NCBI GenBank assembly: GCA_964247055.1
Contig: OZ176052.1
Span: forward strand, 10,230,001 to 10,294,000
Length of the DNA: 64,000 bases
Source: Paragordius varius
Taxonomy: Eukaryota > Nematomorpha
Reading direction: 5' to 3'
Shown here: piece by piece, positions 25,851-38,512 of the stretch
Position numbering within the stretch: position 1 is the first letter of the stretch
Layout: each line of letters starts with the position of its first letter
Notes under the pieces: generated by a model
Told to the model about the DNA's origin: nothing
Databases searched by the model: none
Seen by the model: the letters and a program-made list of their open reading frames with translations, nothing else
Translations under genes and position numbers: made by a program

Positions 25851-26748
25851 ATTAGCTTAAAATAGAACTTTATCGAGAAAACAAATACAAGACCTTTTGG
25901 GAAAATCTCTTCAATAAACAAATAAGAAGTTAGAAAAAATAAAAACCGAAAGGAAAAATGAAAAAAACGAATTAATAAGACCAATAACATGATTATTTGT
26001 CCATAAACTTCATCTGTTATCGTGTTTACTCTTATATAATTAACAGCATTACAATGGAATATAATACCCGAATTTAGGGCATACCTATATTTTCATCTCC
26101 ACGCCTAATTTTTTTTCTTTAAAAAAGGTTTATAATCTAGCAATAAAATTGATTAAAATATTACATAACATTTTTAGAATGTATTTTTCCCATTAATGCG
26201 TTTTTCTTATAGTCATAATACCAATACTATCTCGTTAAATTATTTAGTTTAAAATTAAATGTTTTTTAAAAAAAACTATTAAAAATATTTTTGTGCTTAT
26301 TTATATAAATGCAGCGTTCCTTATATTTGTAACACTTAATTTATTCAAAAATACATAATCTGAAAACTAAAACAGTCCAAATTAAGCATATACGTAATTA
26401 ATAATGTCTAGTATGCATCATTTATTATCATTATATAGATCGATGTACATAATTATTCATCTTGTAATTTTCCTCTTTTTTGTAACTGTAGTGAGTTTTG
26501 GCAATTTTTGTGCGGATTTTGCTATAATAAATTATAGAGTATAATTTATATAAAAAGTAAAATAAGAAAAATAAACATAAAGTTTTAGAATTTAATTTTG
26601 AATATTTTTTAATCTAATTTAATGTTTTAGTTTGCGAAAATAGAATATCAATTGATAAATCAATTTCGTATTTTTTAGTAGTAACTTTTTTGATTATATA
26701 GAAAAAATTAAGGATCAAAATGATGCTGATTATAAGAACTATTCTTTT
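25851..26748. other. Intergenic AT-rich region
   Basis: Lies downstream of the DDX27-like gene (its 3' flank on the minus strand) and the LINE remnant. No gene-like frame or recognisable repeat was seen. Confidence 0.5.
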
Positions 26749-29700
26749 CTACCTTCTATGTTTTATATTTAAAAATGATTTAAAAACAGCATGATTGCCA
26801 AATATTTTACATTTAGCCTTTTCAATTTTGGTTATTTTTGAATTCCGTGGTTTGAGTTGTTGCGAACGCGTTTCAGATTGTTGTCCCTTTTTTTCATCCA
26901 ATTCCAAACATTTCAAAGCATACAATTTGGCTTTAGCTATTTCTTTTTCAATCCGTTGTGCCGGAGTTAGTTTCATATCTTCTTTAAGTGATTTCTTTTG
27001 TTTTCGATGTCGCGCTATAGATTCCTTATCCCCCTTTGTTGGTTTTCTAATATCCAGGCGAACTCGTTCTATTTAAGACAACAATAATAATAATAATAGG
27101 TAGTTATTTTAGAATAATATAATCACTAATCAGAGTGAAAATTGAATTTTAAAGACAAAAGGTAAGACAACGTAAAAATTTATAAAAAACAAACATATTT
27201 ATACAATTTTGAATTTAAATTATAGTCTAGGAATAAGGAATAGGGATGTAAATTAATAACACATTATTTTTTATATTTAAAAATTATAATCACACAAATA
27301 TTAATAAAAAAGTTGTCATTATAAATTTTTTGGTTTTCCTTTTTGTCTTAATAATTTTAATTTTATGATGGGATAAAAATTAAAAAATGAAACTGATAAA
27401 AATAAATAAAAAATGTTTAGCTATAAAAGTCGCAGATAATCCACATTATAACAATAAAATGATCTAATGTAAAATAAAATTTTAAAGTTATTGGTTTTTT
27501 TTCGTTAAAGACTTTTGAATAAAAATCGAAAATTAAAATTTTTATTTTATTTCATACGCATTCAAGCTTATTTTAAATTTTATTGGCAACTTTCTTCTGC
27601 AAGTCTTTCTCTATGGCTCAAAAACCAGGTCCGCTTGGGTCGTTTCAATATTTCAGCCTGATGATCAATAATTTTTTGTGCTTTATGAATTCTACGCTCC
27701 GCGATATCAAGATGTTTGTCAAAATTTTCTGCTTTTAGGGCCGTCGATATTTTTTCTTCAAGAGCGTCTAATCGATTGCGAAAATCTGTAATAACTGATG
27801 GGTCTATCCTGCGTGTGTATGCTTCATTGTTATCTGCAGGGCAAAAGTATTTTACAGCAATATATAAAATAATTTATAAAGGCAAAACCTAAAAAGCAAA
27901 AGACAAAAATTAAAATATAAAGGCTTGATTTTTATTTTACTAACCTTTAAGTTTACAATATACAAACATATCATAGAGTAAGTAGCTATTTCCTACATCT
28001 CTACTACTTATTTAAACCTCAGAATATATATTTAGAGAAAGTATGGTTTAAAATATAATTCTTTTGAAAAAATATATATTAGTTGAGTTTTTACCTTTAA
28101 TCGTTAAAAATTAAATTTTACTGTAATAGAGTATTAGTGTATTTATACTTGTAGTAACAGTATTTTTGATAATTTCACGGTATCTAACCCTTTCATTGTC
28201 CCCAACTAAGGATATTGCACTAATGTAATATGAAATATGATGCAGAATCGACAGTACTTAAAAATCTATAAATATTATTTTAAAGCCTAATTTTAATGAG
28301 CTGGATTTTTTTTTGTTTTGAAATTTACTCTTGCAAATATTATATATTAGAAAAAGATAATAATTCAAACTGTTAAATAAGTTATCAAGGAAATTAAGTT
28401 TGTTCAAAATATTTTTTGGATTCCCATTTTAAAAATTATTAATTATAAATCACTTAAACTAATTTATTCCTTATAGTAGTAACCAAAGATAATAAATTTA
28501 TTCCAAGTTTTGGGTTCCTTATTTGAAAGTTAATATTACTTTCCAATTTTGCCAGCGCGAGCTGTCCGTCCTACACGATGTACATAAAGTTTGTAATTAT
28601 TGGGTAGAGTAAAATTAACTACGGTATTGACTGTGGGAATATCCAAACCTCTGGAAGCAAGATCCGTACAAATGAGCGCCTGTATACTACCTTCCTTAAA
28701 ATTTTTTAACGCTTCTATTCTCTGTTTGCAAAATTGAGGAGAGACATTATAATTTATACAAAAAAAGTGAATACACAGAAAATTTAATGTAATAAACTTG
28801 TAATAAGCATGAAATTTAAAAATTTAAATTGCTTAATATAAATGTGTTTTTAGTTTTACATTTAGTTTTATTTTTTAAAAAAACGGGTGTTTATAAAAAG
28901 ATTATTGGATAAAAGGTATAAAATTTAAGATTAAAATTTGATTGTCAAAGTAATACCAAATGTTGTTTCAAATTTCCATGTAGTTCCCCAACCTCAAACC
29001 CCAGCAACTTTAATTGTGTGGCAAGACGGTGAGTTTGGACTCGAGTTTGCACAAAAACAAGCACTCCACCTTCATTTAAATTTCGTGTTAATAGCGCTAA
29101 AATAGGGTAAAATATTAAATTTTTTTATATATCTAAATAAAATTATATCAGGATTTCAAATCGAAGATACATGTTTAAACTAGGCAGACCCTTCAAAGTT
29201 GGCTTAACACATAAAGGGAAAAAATCTTATCGAGTCAAATGAATATATAAGTAATAAATTGGATAAAAAATCCTTAACTCTAATGGCCCGTTGAAATGAA
29301 TTTTTATTGATAATAACCTATTATACCTTAAAGCAGAGGTGTCCAACACAATTGGCTTCACGGGCCGCATTTTCAAATCAATAAATCGGACGGTTCCGCA
29401 TTCCAAAAATATATGGAAATTAACAAATATTTTAGATTTTAATACGGTAAAAACTACCATTTTTAATATAATTTGGCTAGTTTTCCCAAATAAAGAAAGA
29501 ATTTATTTAGAAGATTTGTTAAAAGAAGATTAATTTTACTTAGTTTTAGGAAAAAATTTTATTTGAAATTTCTCGCGGGCCGCAGAAATATTTTGGAAGT
29601 CCGAGTGTTGGACACCCCCCTTTAAAGTATATGATTAAAATCCTGTAGACTAACTTACAAAACAATAATTAAATATATAACTATTTGCCGTTCAAAAAAA

Positions 29701-31852
29701 AACAAAATAAATTAAAACTTAAAATGATGTGGTAATTTATTTGGAAATTTTATAATTGTAATTTTCAATCGATTTCCATATTGATTTAATAATTTCGATT
29801 TAATTTTCGTTCACTCCAACATTATTTTACAAAATATCTATATTCAATGTTTTTAATCATTTGTATAACAGCACGAACAAACCTGCTAAAATGGCTTCTC
29901 TATCCTCTTCTCTTTGTTGTCGGATGCGTATAAATTCTTGTCGCAAAGTTTCAGGTATGGTAATGTTGGAATTAACAAATATTTTAATTGGGTCCTTCAA
30001 TGTTATACGAGCCAAATCATTTATCTTCTCAGTCATTGTGGCAGAAAAAAGAAGCGTTTGACGATAAGGTGTATTACAAAGTTTAAGTATGTGAACCATT
30101 TGCACGGCAAAAAATTCATCTAACATTCTTTGCAAAAAAATGAAAATATTATGAGTTTTTTATTTGAATAAAGAGAAATAGAAAACTAAGGAATAAAATT
30201 TAAAATTTTATCTGCCAATAAAAAAAACATACCTATAGATTTGTCCTATATTTACAGATTCATTTGATTTTTCATATAACTAAGTTGCTATTAATATTAT
30301 TGATAATCACAATTTCCTTATTGTAAAATTAGGATCATTTTATCTTATGTACTGCCAGTATTTAATAATAAGGAGTAACTAGAGAGATGTTAATTTAGAT
30401 CAATAGAATTTTTAAAACATACATCATTTTTGTTGCTAATTTGTGTTTACTAAAAAAAAGTATACGTTATAACAGTTAAAAACTCACAAATTGGTACTAA
30501 TAACTTTTAAGTTTAAATAAAGTAGGCAAATTTTATGAAAGAAATTAATCAAACCTATCAGCTTCATCCAAAACCAATATTTCAACAGTGGAAAGGTTGA
30601 AATCTGGTGAATTCTGAATATGATCAATAAGTCGACCTGGTGTAGCGATAACGATTTCAGGTTTACGTCTTAAGGCTTGTTCTTGTGTCTTAATATTTAA
30701 ACCGCCGACACAAAGTGCAATGCTCACTCGATTACTGATAAATTGAGAAAATTGATTTGCTACCTATTTAATATTATGATATATAAAATATGCAACATTA
30801 TTAACATATAGAATATAGAGATAAAATTTAATTTAAAGAAACATTAAAAATTAACAAATATTTTTTTATAAAGAAAATAAGATGAGATCTAAATCGGCTA
30901 GACATATCACAATTATAGTAAAAAATTATATAGAAAAAACAAAAATATAGTTTCCTTAAAAAATATTAGACTGTTTACTTAATTTGTTTTGTTTTTATGA
31001 TTTTGATTTTTAATAATTAATTCTACATGTCTATTTAAAAATGCAGAAATGACAAGCGCTTGATTAATTTTTACTGTAACTTAAAAGTTACTACGCAATT
31101 TTAAAATTATCATAATTAGTATACAGGCGTATTATAAAGCTTCTAATTACACAAAAATAAGGTCATATAATTTTAATTAAAATATATGTTTTTATATTTT
31201 TTATGGTTTTTTAAATTTTGTACCAAATAGTATTTAATAACAAAACCTGGTAAACTTGTAGACCCAATTCACGTGTTGGAACCAAAATTAACACACGAGT
31301 GGCCGGTTCAGTATCATCCATTTTATGATAAAATCTTTCGAAAATCGGCAATATATATGCTATTGTTTTACCGCTTCCGGTGGCAGCACATGCGCATACA
31401 TCTCTTCCCTTTAATATAAAATCTACGGCTTTGGCTTGAATTGGGGTTGGTTTATAAAAATTTAGAGTACTTAATCCCTAAAATTTACTTAAAAATGCTT
31501 ACTTTCAAAAGAGGCTTAGACAAATTTAAATCTGAAAAACTCAGTTTTTGTTTTTCGATAAACTTTTTAATCTTTTTGTTTTGATGAATATTCTGATTAA
31601 TTAAATATAAACAAAACTTTAACAATATCGGGCTTGTGATTCGTGATTGGCATAAATTTTTTCTAATATATATAAATATTATTACTGATGGAGTGGGTGT
31701 AAATCCATCAAAACAGAAATCTGCGTTAAACTCTTCTTCAGTAGCCGATGGTCCCATGCTTCGACTTACTAACAAATGTGTTTGCGTATAGTCTAAATTA
31801 GCCTTGAACTTCTAATTGATTTTAGCGTTAATTTTTCACCGCTTTTAGGCAT
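26749..31852 (-). CDS. DDX27: DDX27/Drs1 DEAD-box RNA helicase
   Basis: Nucleolar ATP-dependent RNA helicase needed for large-subunit (60S) rRNA processing. Minus-strand exons in order: 31852-31840 (tentative start exon), 31792-31686, 31662-31618, 31592-31503, 31477-31247, 30763-30555, 30127-29883, 29096-28957, 28721-28540, 28219-28149, 27833-27591, 27068-26749; about 631 residues, with every join in phase. Motifs: Q-motif FYKPTPIQ (about residues 92-99), motif I ATGSGKT (117-123), [21 protein letters not shown] (260-262), [19 protein letters not shown]. The Drs1-specific tail is present: [20 protein letters not shown] and [17 protein letters not shown]. The N-terminus is shorter than the roughly 800-residue human protein. 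Three N-terminal introns are only 23-25 bp; the others are about 220-790 bp, and one holds a hAT MITE. The start could instead lie further upstream. Confidence 0.93.
29334..29619. mobile_element. hAT-type MITE with 8-bp target duplication
   Basis: Terminal inverted repeats: CAGAGGTGTCCAACAC at the left and GTGTTGGACACC near the right end. Subterminal CGGGCCGC boxes face each other. Flanking 8-mers CCTTAAAG and CTTTAAAG match at 7 of 8 positions, as expected for a hAT insertion. About 286 bp, no coding capacity, inside an intron of the DDX27-like gene. Decayed relatives are at 38.3, 43.2, 47.9, 51.1 and 60.5 kb. Confidence 0.85.
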
Positions 31853-32089
31853 TATTTATAACCAAAGTTAACCTATAAAACCTTCAACGTTCTAAGTGTT
31901 TATATGAATAAGAACTATTAAATAATATTTGAGATCGCTTGAATAATCATAAAAAGGTAGTTATTAGTAGATGGCTTATTATTATTTACATCAAAAAAAT
32001 GCGTCGGAATGTTGACTTTTTGATAACAAATTTACGCTCAGTCAAATCGATGGTTAATAAATAGCAGGATAAAATATATATACTCTGAT

Positions 32090-33612
32090 TGGAAACTAGA
32101 TCCGGATTATCATGGTACCTTTGGTTTTGGCTATTACTAATGATATGGGAAAGTTATATACACTTTTGTGATAAGTGCTCCACGACTGAAATTGCAAATT
32201 TTTCGATAAACTTTTGGTGAAAACTAAATGCTTCATTTCAAAGATATCATTAAACTCATAAACTGCCCCTATAGATAGAAAAATAATTTATCATCAAAAA
32301 TCTTAAATTTTTAGATGTGGGCTCTAAAAGTCGCATACTCGATAAAATGGTAAGAAGCACAAAAGTGGGTAGATGCGCGATTAAGATCTTAAATATATAT
32401 TATATATACTAAATTTTGAAAAACATGCTTACCTTTTAAAAAATTTGATTTTAGCAAAATTTTGCTGAAGCGTACTTCATACTATTTCCAGACATAAAAA
32501 ATGGTATTAACACGCTAGATATCATAAAAACTTTTTATATAATTTGATGATGCAGAACATTTCTATCGTTTCATATATTAATTTAAAAGTTGAATTACTG
32601 AAAAAGCATAATTATATTTAAAATAAATTTGAAGGCTAAATATATTCAAAATCATGATGTGATGCAAATGTTAAACATCATTAATTTTTAAAGGAAAAGT
32701 GCTAATATATCTTAACATTTTGATAAACTATAATTAAGTTGATTTTGAAAAACTATTGAAAGTATCTATAGCGTAAAAATATTTTATATCAAACTACTTT
32801 GACGCCATTTTTATTTTGCAAAATATTTGCAAAATACCGTGTTTATCTGCTTCTAAGGCTAAAATTAAGTTTACATTTTTCAAATCACATCTAACATAGA
32901 AATAAAAAGGTGGGTTATTTCGTAGTATTTTTTAATTTGGCTAATATACACACGTCATGATCGTTAAATTTTTATCTTAATGTTTTACCGAAAAATAAGT
33001 AATTAATATATTGAATGATTTACTATATTTCGGTTCTTTAATGTTATATTAGTGCAAACATTTGTCATGGTTTTTAATTCAACCTATATTTTATTGAAGT
33101 ATAGTTTAAAGCCTCGATTATCCAACGACCCCAATTAGTATCGAAGGATTGAAAATGTGTTGTAAGTGTTCTAGCATTTTTATATTGTTTCCATCATGGC
33201 AGTATTATTTACGCTTCAACAAAATTTTGCTAAAAATTAAATTTTTGAAAAAAGTATGCACTTTTTAAAAACTATTATTATTTAATATCAAAATTTGGCA
33301 TATATTTATCAACTTTATCCGACAATCCTGGCATTTTGCGTTTATTTAAGAACTAGCTCATTTTAGAAGATCGAAAAAAATTGTATGCTTCGCAGGCATA
33401 AAAATTATTTTTTTATTATTTTTATAAGTAGTTTATGAAATATTTTAGTGATATTTTTGGAATGAAGCATTAAGCTTTCACCAAAAAATTTATAAAAATG
33501 TAGAAAAATTCGCTATTTTCCTATAGTAAGAACGCAGAAGTTGTATAGAACCTTCATCACTCGTATGGGCCCAAACAAAAAGCATCCTGATAATCATGAT
33601 ACATTTTTCTGT

Positions 33613-33620
<8 letters not shown>
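32090..33620. repeat. Long-inverted-repeat element, copy 1
   Basis: The left end (about 32100-32290: TATCATGGTACC, then TTTGGTTTTGG) and right end (about 33400-33620, ending ATCCTGATAATCATGAT) are imperfect inverted copies. Shared blocks are the CTTCATTYCAAA segment and the GGTGAAAAC/TTTTCACC segment. The interior contains GACGCCATTTTTATTTTGCA, also found inverted in the copy at 61.4-63.5 kb. I find no ORF of note. Class is unknown; a foldback-like DNA element is possible. Confidence 0.6.

Positions 33621-33658
<38 letters not shown>
33617..33658. repeat. (AT)n microsatellite
   Basis: About 42 bp of uninterrupted AT dinucleotide just beyond the right arm of the long-inverted-repeat element. 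Confidence 0.95.
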
Positions 33659-33660
<2 letters not shown>

Positions 33661-33869
33661 CAACATGGTATTTTTTGTGGATACTGTTTCTCTTAACCAG
33701 AAGTGTTCAACATGCGAGACTTGATTTTTTTCAAAAACAGAATTGTTTAAATATTAATAAACAATTATTTATCCTTGTTTTAGTTTCTAAATAATATTTA
33801 CAATATATCTGCACAAAACTACCACAAATGTAATCGAGGACATAAACATATAAATATTAATATGAGGCT

Positions 33870-34440
33870 TGCAGCCCCTTTAGTTAGCACTTGGGTACTA
33901 CGCATTAATTTCAGTCCTCCGAGAATTAGGGTCTTTGGGGACACCAGGCCTATTTAAAATCAATTTCTAAAAATATGGAACAAATTATAACCATTGCAAA
34001 AGTTTGCACTTACATAAGATTGATGCATCGTAATATAGAGAAAGTAAAAAAAACTTGATATTACTTATTTTATCGTTGAGTAAAATTTTAGTCAACATGA
34101 TATTGTACAATATAGAAATACTGCAATACTTTGTTATATATCAATGTTAAATGGCGTGGAGTAGTTTGATAAGAAGCGTTTTTTTTCGAAACTAATATTG
34201 GCTTATGGATAAAAATTATATTATGATTAAAGCATAAATTTAAATTGAAACCGTTTCTCTCAGTAGTTTTTTTAAAATCAGCATAAATATAATCTGAGTC
34301 TTTAGATTCCCGGTAAATTTGAAAAATCTTAAATATTACGCATGTTCTGTTAGAAACCACCATGCTATTTTTTAAAGTATATGGATTTAAAATATTTTAA
34401 ATCAAAAAGCCCTATCGAAGCACTATTTCATTTTAGCGCA
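33870..34440. repeat. Partial copy of the interior of the long-inverted-repeat family
   Basis: Contains AGCACTTGGGTACT, TCAGTCCTCC, AGGCCTATTTAAAAT, TTGCACTTA, CTTGATATTACTTATTTTA and TTAGTCAAC. These occur in the same order in the element at 61.8-62.3 kb. Several substitutions and small gaps show it is old. It ends about 230 bp before the FAM32A-like start. Confidence 0.6.
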
Positions 34441-34675
34441 AAACATTTACGAATTATATTTAAACTATTTTTCATTTTTTTCTTGTGTCTATTTAGCTGG
34501 CTAGGAACAGTATGTTTATTTTATATAACTTGAAAACTACCATTTATGCAAATTATAGTTTAAAAGTTTTTGAAATATTTTGATAATAGATTTTTTATTG
34601 CATCTTGATATACTCATCAAAATATATTATCCCTTTTATATAGCTCCAAAATAAAACAGCTTTTTTTGGAAATGA

Positions 34676-35051
34676 ATGGCTACCAACGGAGGTGAAGACG
34701 TTTTTTATCAAAAAGGGCCTATAAAGCTGAAAAACAAATCAAAGAAAAAGTATAAAGAGAAGAATAATTATAGGCATAAAACAAAGCCTTACGATGAAAA
34801 TTTAATTCCACCAAAAGAAGCAATAGTCAATCTTTCCAAAACCAAAGCAGAAAAAATGTTTGAAGCGCGACAACAACAAAAGGTTGGATTAAATTTAATA
34901 TTAAGATTGAAAAGGTAGCCGTCGATAAGGCTAAAAAAACACATAGACAGCGTGTTGAAGTATACAATATTTTTAATTTTAGGAATTTAATAAATATTTG
35001 GATAATCTTTCCGAATATTATGATATTCAAAAAGTTAGTTGGACGAAATAA
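34676..35051 (+). CDS. FAM32A: FAM32A-like nuclear protein
   Basis: Small basic nuclear protein; the human homologue is a spliceosome-associated factor at the exon-ligation stage. Three exons: 34676-34882, 34915-34959, 34983-35051, giving 106 residues (human 112). The N-terminal YQKGPIKLK matches the family's QKGPLKLK block. Lys-rich linkers follow. The diagnostic C-terminus reads AKKTHRQRVE, EFNKYLDNLSEYYD and IQKVSWTK-stop. The two introns are only 32 and 23 bp, both phase 0, with GT-AG ends. Without splicing, the first frame ends in a short false tail. The start is the second of two near-adjacent ATGs, chosen because it stays in frame. It is oriented away from the DDX27-like gene, with 2.8 kb of repeats between them. 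Confidence 0.92.
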
Positions 35052-36332
35052 TTTATATAAATTTACTTGCAAAAATAAATATTTAATTTTATGGTCAATG
35101 TTTTATATAAACATTGTTTGAATCTTTGTTATGATTGAACAAAAAATAATGATCAGTTTGACACAATCAAATTCATTTGTTCGAGCATAAATTTTTATTA
35201 TTACATAGTATTTGTTTACATTCAATATGATACATCTTAATTAGCAGCAGTAATTTATTTTGTTTAAATTTTAAATATTTTTAATATATAAATGCTGAAC
35301 ATATATCCCAGCGCTTCGAACCGTAATCACCCAGTTTCTGGGATATAAACGGGGTTCAATGAGTTAGGACCAACCAGATTAGGGTTTCATTTTTCTTAAG
35401 ACCAATTAAATTTTGTAATTTGAAATTGACGCGGGTTTTATTATCAGAAAACTACCTTGTTGACTTATGACCTTACATATGACAGAATGAGCAATTTCGA
35501 GCCAAGAATATATTAAATAAGAATTAGTTACTACCCTATAATGATTTCTCTATTTTGGTTAACGTGAAATAATATGAGAACCAATCCTAATTCAACCGAG
35601 AAAAACACCACGTTTATTCAGCCTTGTTTTGAGACCCTTGAATTCATATGTCGTGTGTAATGATAAAATACTATTTCATCTATTATGGGTGGGTATTTTG
35701 ATAAATTTTACGGTATTAGGGGTGAGATGGAATTTAATTGTTCGCAACTATCGTGTTTGAATTTCATATGTTTTATTATTGTAGATGTACAAACTATTTA
35801 AATAAAATCCCAAGACTTTAACTATAAAGAGATTGGTATGTGTTTTGCGGACGGAAACTATTTATTAATTGGCTCAGTTTCATATTTCTGATAATGATAA
35901 CTTTATTTTTTTAAATTTCAACCTTTGAGCCTTTCATTATTAGGGTGGCCCGTTTGATGCGTCGATAAAAATGTAATCTCCTTTAATATAACACTGTATC
36001 CACGGTATATCCATTTTCTTTCGATACCATCGATTCTTCGCAATACTCTTTATAATGTATCTGCGTTAATTATTCTTATGACTTTCGCGACAACCCAAGT
36101 TTTGTATGTAAATTTTCTTTTCGATTGTCGCTATAAATATCACCGTCTATTGAAATTCGCCCAAAAACATTTTTTCAATTGTAATATATATGGTTTTAGT
36201 GACTTGCTAAGGAAAACACGGAAGTCACCTTTCTCCAGCATTTTTCTCAAAACGGCTAAATAAGAAAATTGTGTTTTTTAAAAATTTTAATAAAAGCGTC
36301 CGAAGATCTATATCCTACTTAATTAAAAATTA
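35052..36332. other. Intergenic region
   Basis: 3' flank of the FAM32A-like gene. It has somewhat more GC than its surroundings at 35310-35700 and around 35940-36050, suggesting an old degraded insertion, but I recognise no family and see no gene. Confidence 0.4.
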
Positions 36333-37633
36333 CTAGCGTAAATCTCGTGCTGCTACCCAACCCGAGGAAGTCCTTCGGACTTCTGGGGGTGGGAGGGTCT
36401 ATTTGAAAAAAGGGATCAATAAAATGATCCATATATGTGGATTATTCCGAAACATTATTTAATAGCTATGATCTCATAGGATTTTCTAAACGGTGCATTC
36501 ATACTTATATATTGTTTACTGGTGAAAGGCCCTAAATTGACCGCTAACGGAAAAAACCGCTATACTATAATTTTTACCTTTTTATGGGTAATATTCTTTA
36601 TTGAACTCGTATGGCTTCTGTTTTTTGAAAATTAGCTCCAAAGCCACGCCATTTTTGAATGGAGTCTCAGTTTTAAACCGGTAGACCCCTACCCATAGGC
36701 CTATATGGAAAAAGCGCTAAGTTAAATTTTTTGCCTTTATAAGAAAAATATTTGGAATCATCTTTGAGACCATCGTCTCATGGGTTATTCGAATACCTTA
36801 ACACTAAATAATCGTTATAAGATGGCGTATTTTTAGGGCATAAAGGCCCCAAATTAACGGCTAATAAAGGCCTGATCTTAATTTTTACCTAGTTACGGGT
36901 AATATTTCAAACTTTAAATGAGCTCATATGGCATAAGTTTTCTTTGATTTACTTCCAAAACATAATTCTATATAATGGCGCAGTTTTTGGCGGGTAGTTT
37001 CCTACCCAAAGGCTGATAGAAAAAAAGCGCTTTAAAATTTTTGCCTTTTTAAGAATACCTAGAATCATGATTGATTCCATATGCTCTCATTAGCTTTTAG
37101 AAAAATTGCCAAAGCTAAAAAATCATTCCATGGTGGCGCATTTTTCAGGGCGTGAAGGTCCTAAATAACGGCTAATTTTTAGAAAACAAACCACCTAAAT
37201 TTTTGGCTTGTTACGGGTAATATTTTAAGCACCTATTGAACTCATAGCCTGATAGATTTTTTGAAATTTAGCCCCAAAGGCACGCTACGATATTGGCATT
37301 AAGGGGGGAGCGGGTAAAATCAGGGCCTAAATTAAAAAAGCGAGCCGACCATGTTCGACGCAATCAAAAATAAGTTGAAAAAAATCATATTTGAAATCGA
37401 ATGGTCCAACACGTTTCGGGAAAATTGTCTCAAAGACACGATTTTGTGGACTTCTATTTTCAAAAAAACCCGTTATTTACACGCGGTGGGCCCGAACTTG
37501 GGGCCTAATTCAAAAAAAGGGCGAAGCTATTGTCGAGGCATTCATTAATGATCGACATTTGAATTTGAATGGCTCTATCGGTTTTCCGGAAACAGATCAC
37601 AAAGCCACCACTTTCCATTTATAAATATATAGA
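36333..37633 (-). mobile_element. Helitron-like non-autonomous element, copy 2 (complete ends)
   Basis: Minus-strand 5' end TCTATATATTTATAAATGG (at 37633 downward) and 3' end CTAG (36336-36333), preceded by hairpin GAAGTCCGAAGGACTTC (36383-36367). The flanks are A before and T after with no duplication, as for Helitron insertion between A and T. About 1.3 kb. The interior has repeated GGGCCTAAAT and GGTAATATT blocks. Short open frames in it are coincidental. Confidence 0.72.
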
Positions 37634-38256
37634 TTTGTGATTTAGAATTATATGCTACAATTTAAATTTCCTTTTTTCTTATCTTTTACCATATCAAGGT
37701 TAGTGTTTTGGAATATTAAATAATGATAACTTTTTTGAGTATATCAAAGAAATTAACTTGATTTTAAGTAGTATTTTTTTAGATTAAAAATTTAAAAAAG
37801 ATCTCTTAAACGTAGGAACAGCTCTCTTGTTAAATTGTTTAAATCTTTGATTACTCATCACTTTCAAAATATAAGAGCTAACCCTTTCGGTCTGGCAAAT
37901 ATTTTTGATGAATGGTGAACTAGACCATGAAAATTGGATAAATAGTATTAAGTCATGCATAGCTATAAAATGCATAACAACTTTACAAAAGTAATAGATA
38001 AAGCTATAAACCAGGGTTCAGTACAACTGTAAGTTTTAAAATAGAGTAACATAACATAAACCCTTTCAAGGGAAATCTGGAAAATTTTTGACAATATTTC
38101 TAATGTAGAGCCCACATGTAAAAGTAAGAAAAATGGAAAGAATTAACCCATTTAATTATATATGAGCAGAAAATTATAAAAAATTTAATGCTGTTTCCAA
38201 TTCTGATAATATATTTAAAAATATATCTTTCTACGCATTTTATTAATATATTAAAT
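37634..38256. other. Intergenic spacer between repeats
   Basis: AT-rich sequence between the Helitron-like copy and a hAT-type MITE. No gene or clear repeat was seen. Confidence 0.45.
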
Positions 38257-38512
38257 CTAGGTGTCCAACACAAAGGGCTTTGCGGATCGCTTTTTTAGCT
38301 CAAAAATTAGAGGGCTGCATTTGAGATATATATGGGTATATAAATAATTAATGAAAGCATAAGACCTAAAAAGTAAACAGAAACAGACTTATTTAGAAGA
38401 AAAATCGTATCAATTTTACCAAGAGTTTGTTAACATGTATTTGCAAATTATGGATTAAAAAATTTCGTGGGGAGAGCAGAAAGTTTCTAAAGGCCGCATG
38501 TTGCCACCCCTG
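38257..38512. mobile_element. hAT-type MITE (decayed) with 8-bp target duplication
   Basis: The left end CTAGGTGTCCAACAC and the right end TGTTGCCACCCCTG are inverted copies. Flanking 8-mers TATTAAAT and TTTTAAAT match at 7 of 8. Subterminal GGGCTGC and GGCCGCATG boxes are weakened. Same family as 29334-29619. Confidence 0.75.

Noticed and set aside
34037-34363. 91-codon minus-strand open frame
   Set aside because: It lies in a degraded copy of the long-inverted-repeat family and has no homology I recognise.
36078-36263. 61-codon open frame near the Helitron-like copy
   Set aside because: No start context, splice continuity or family resemblance; composition is like the surrounding non-coding DNA.
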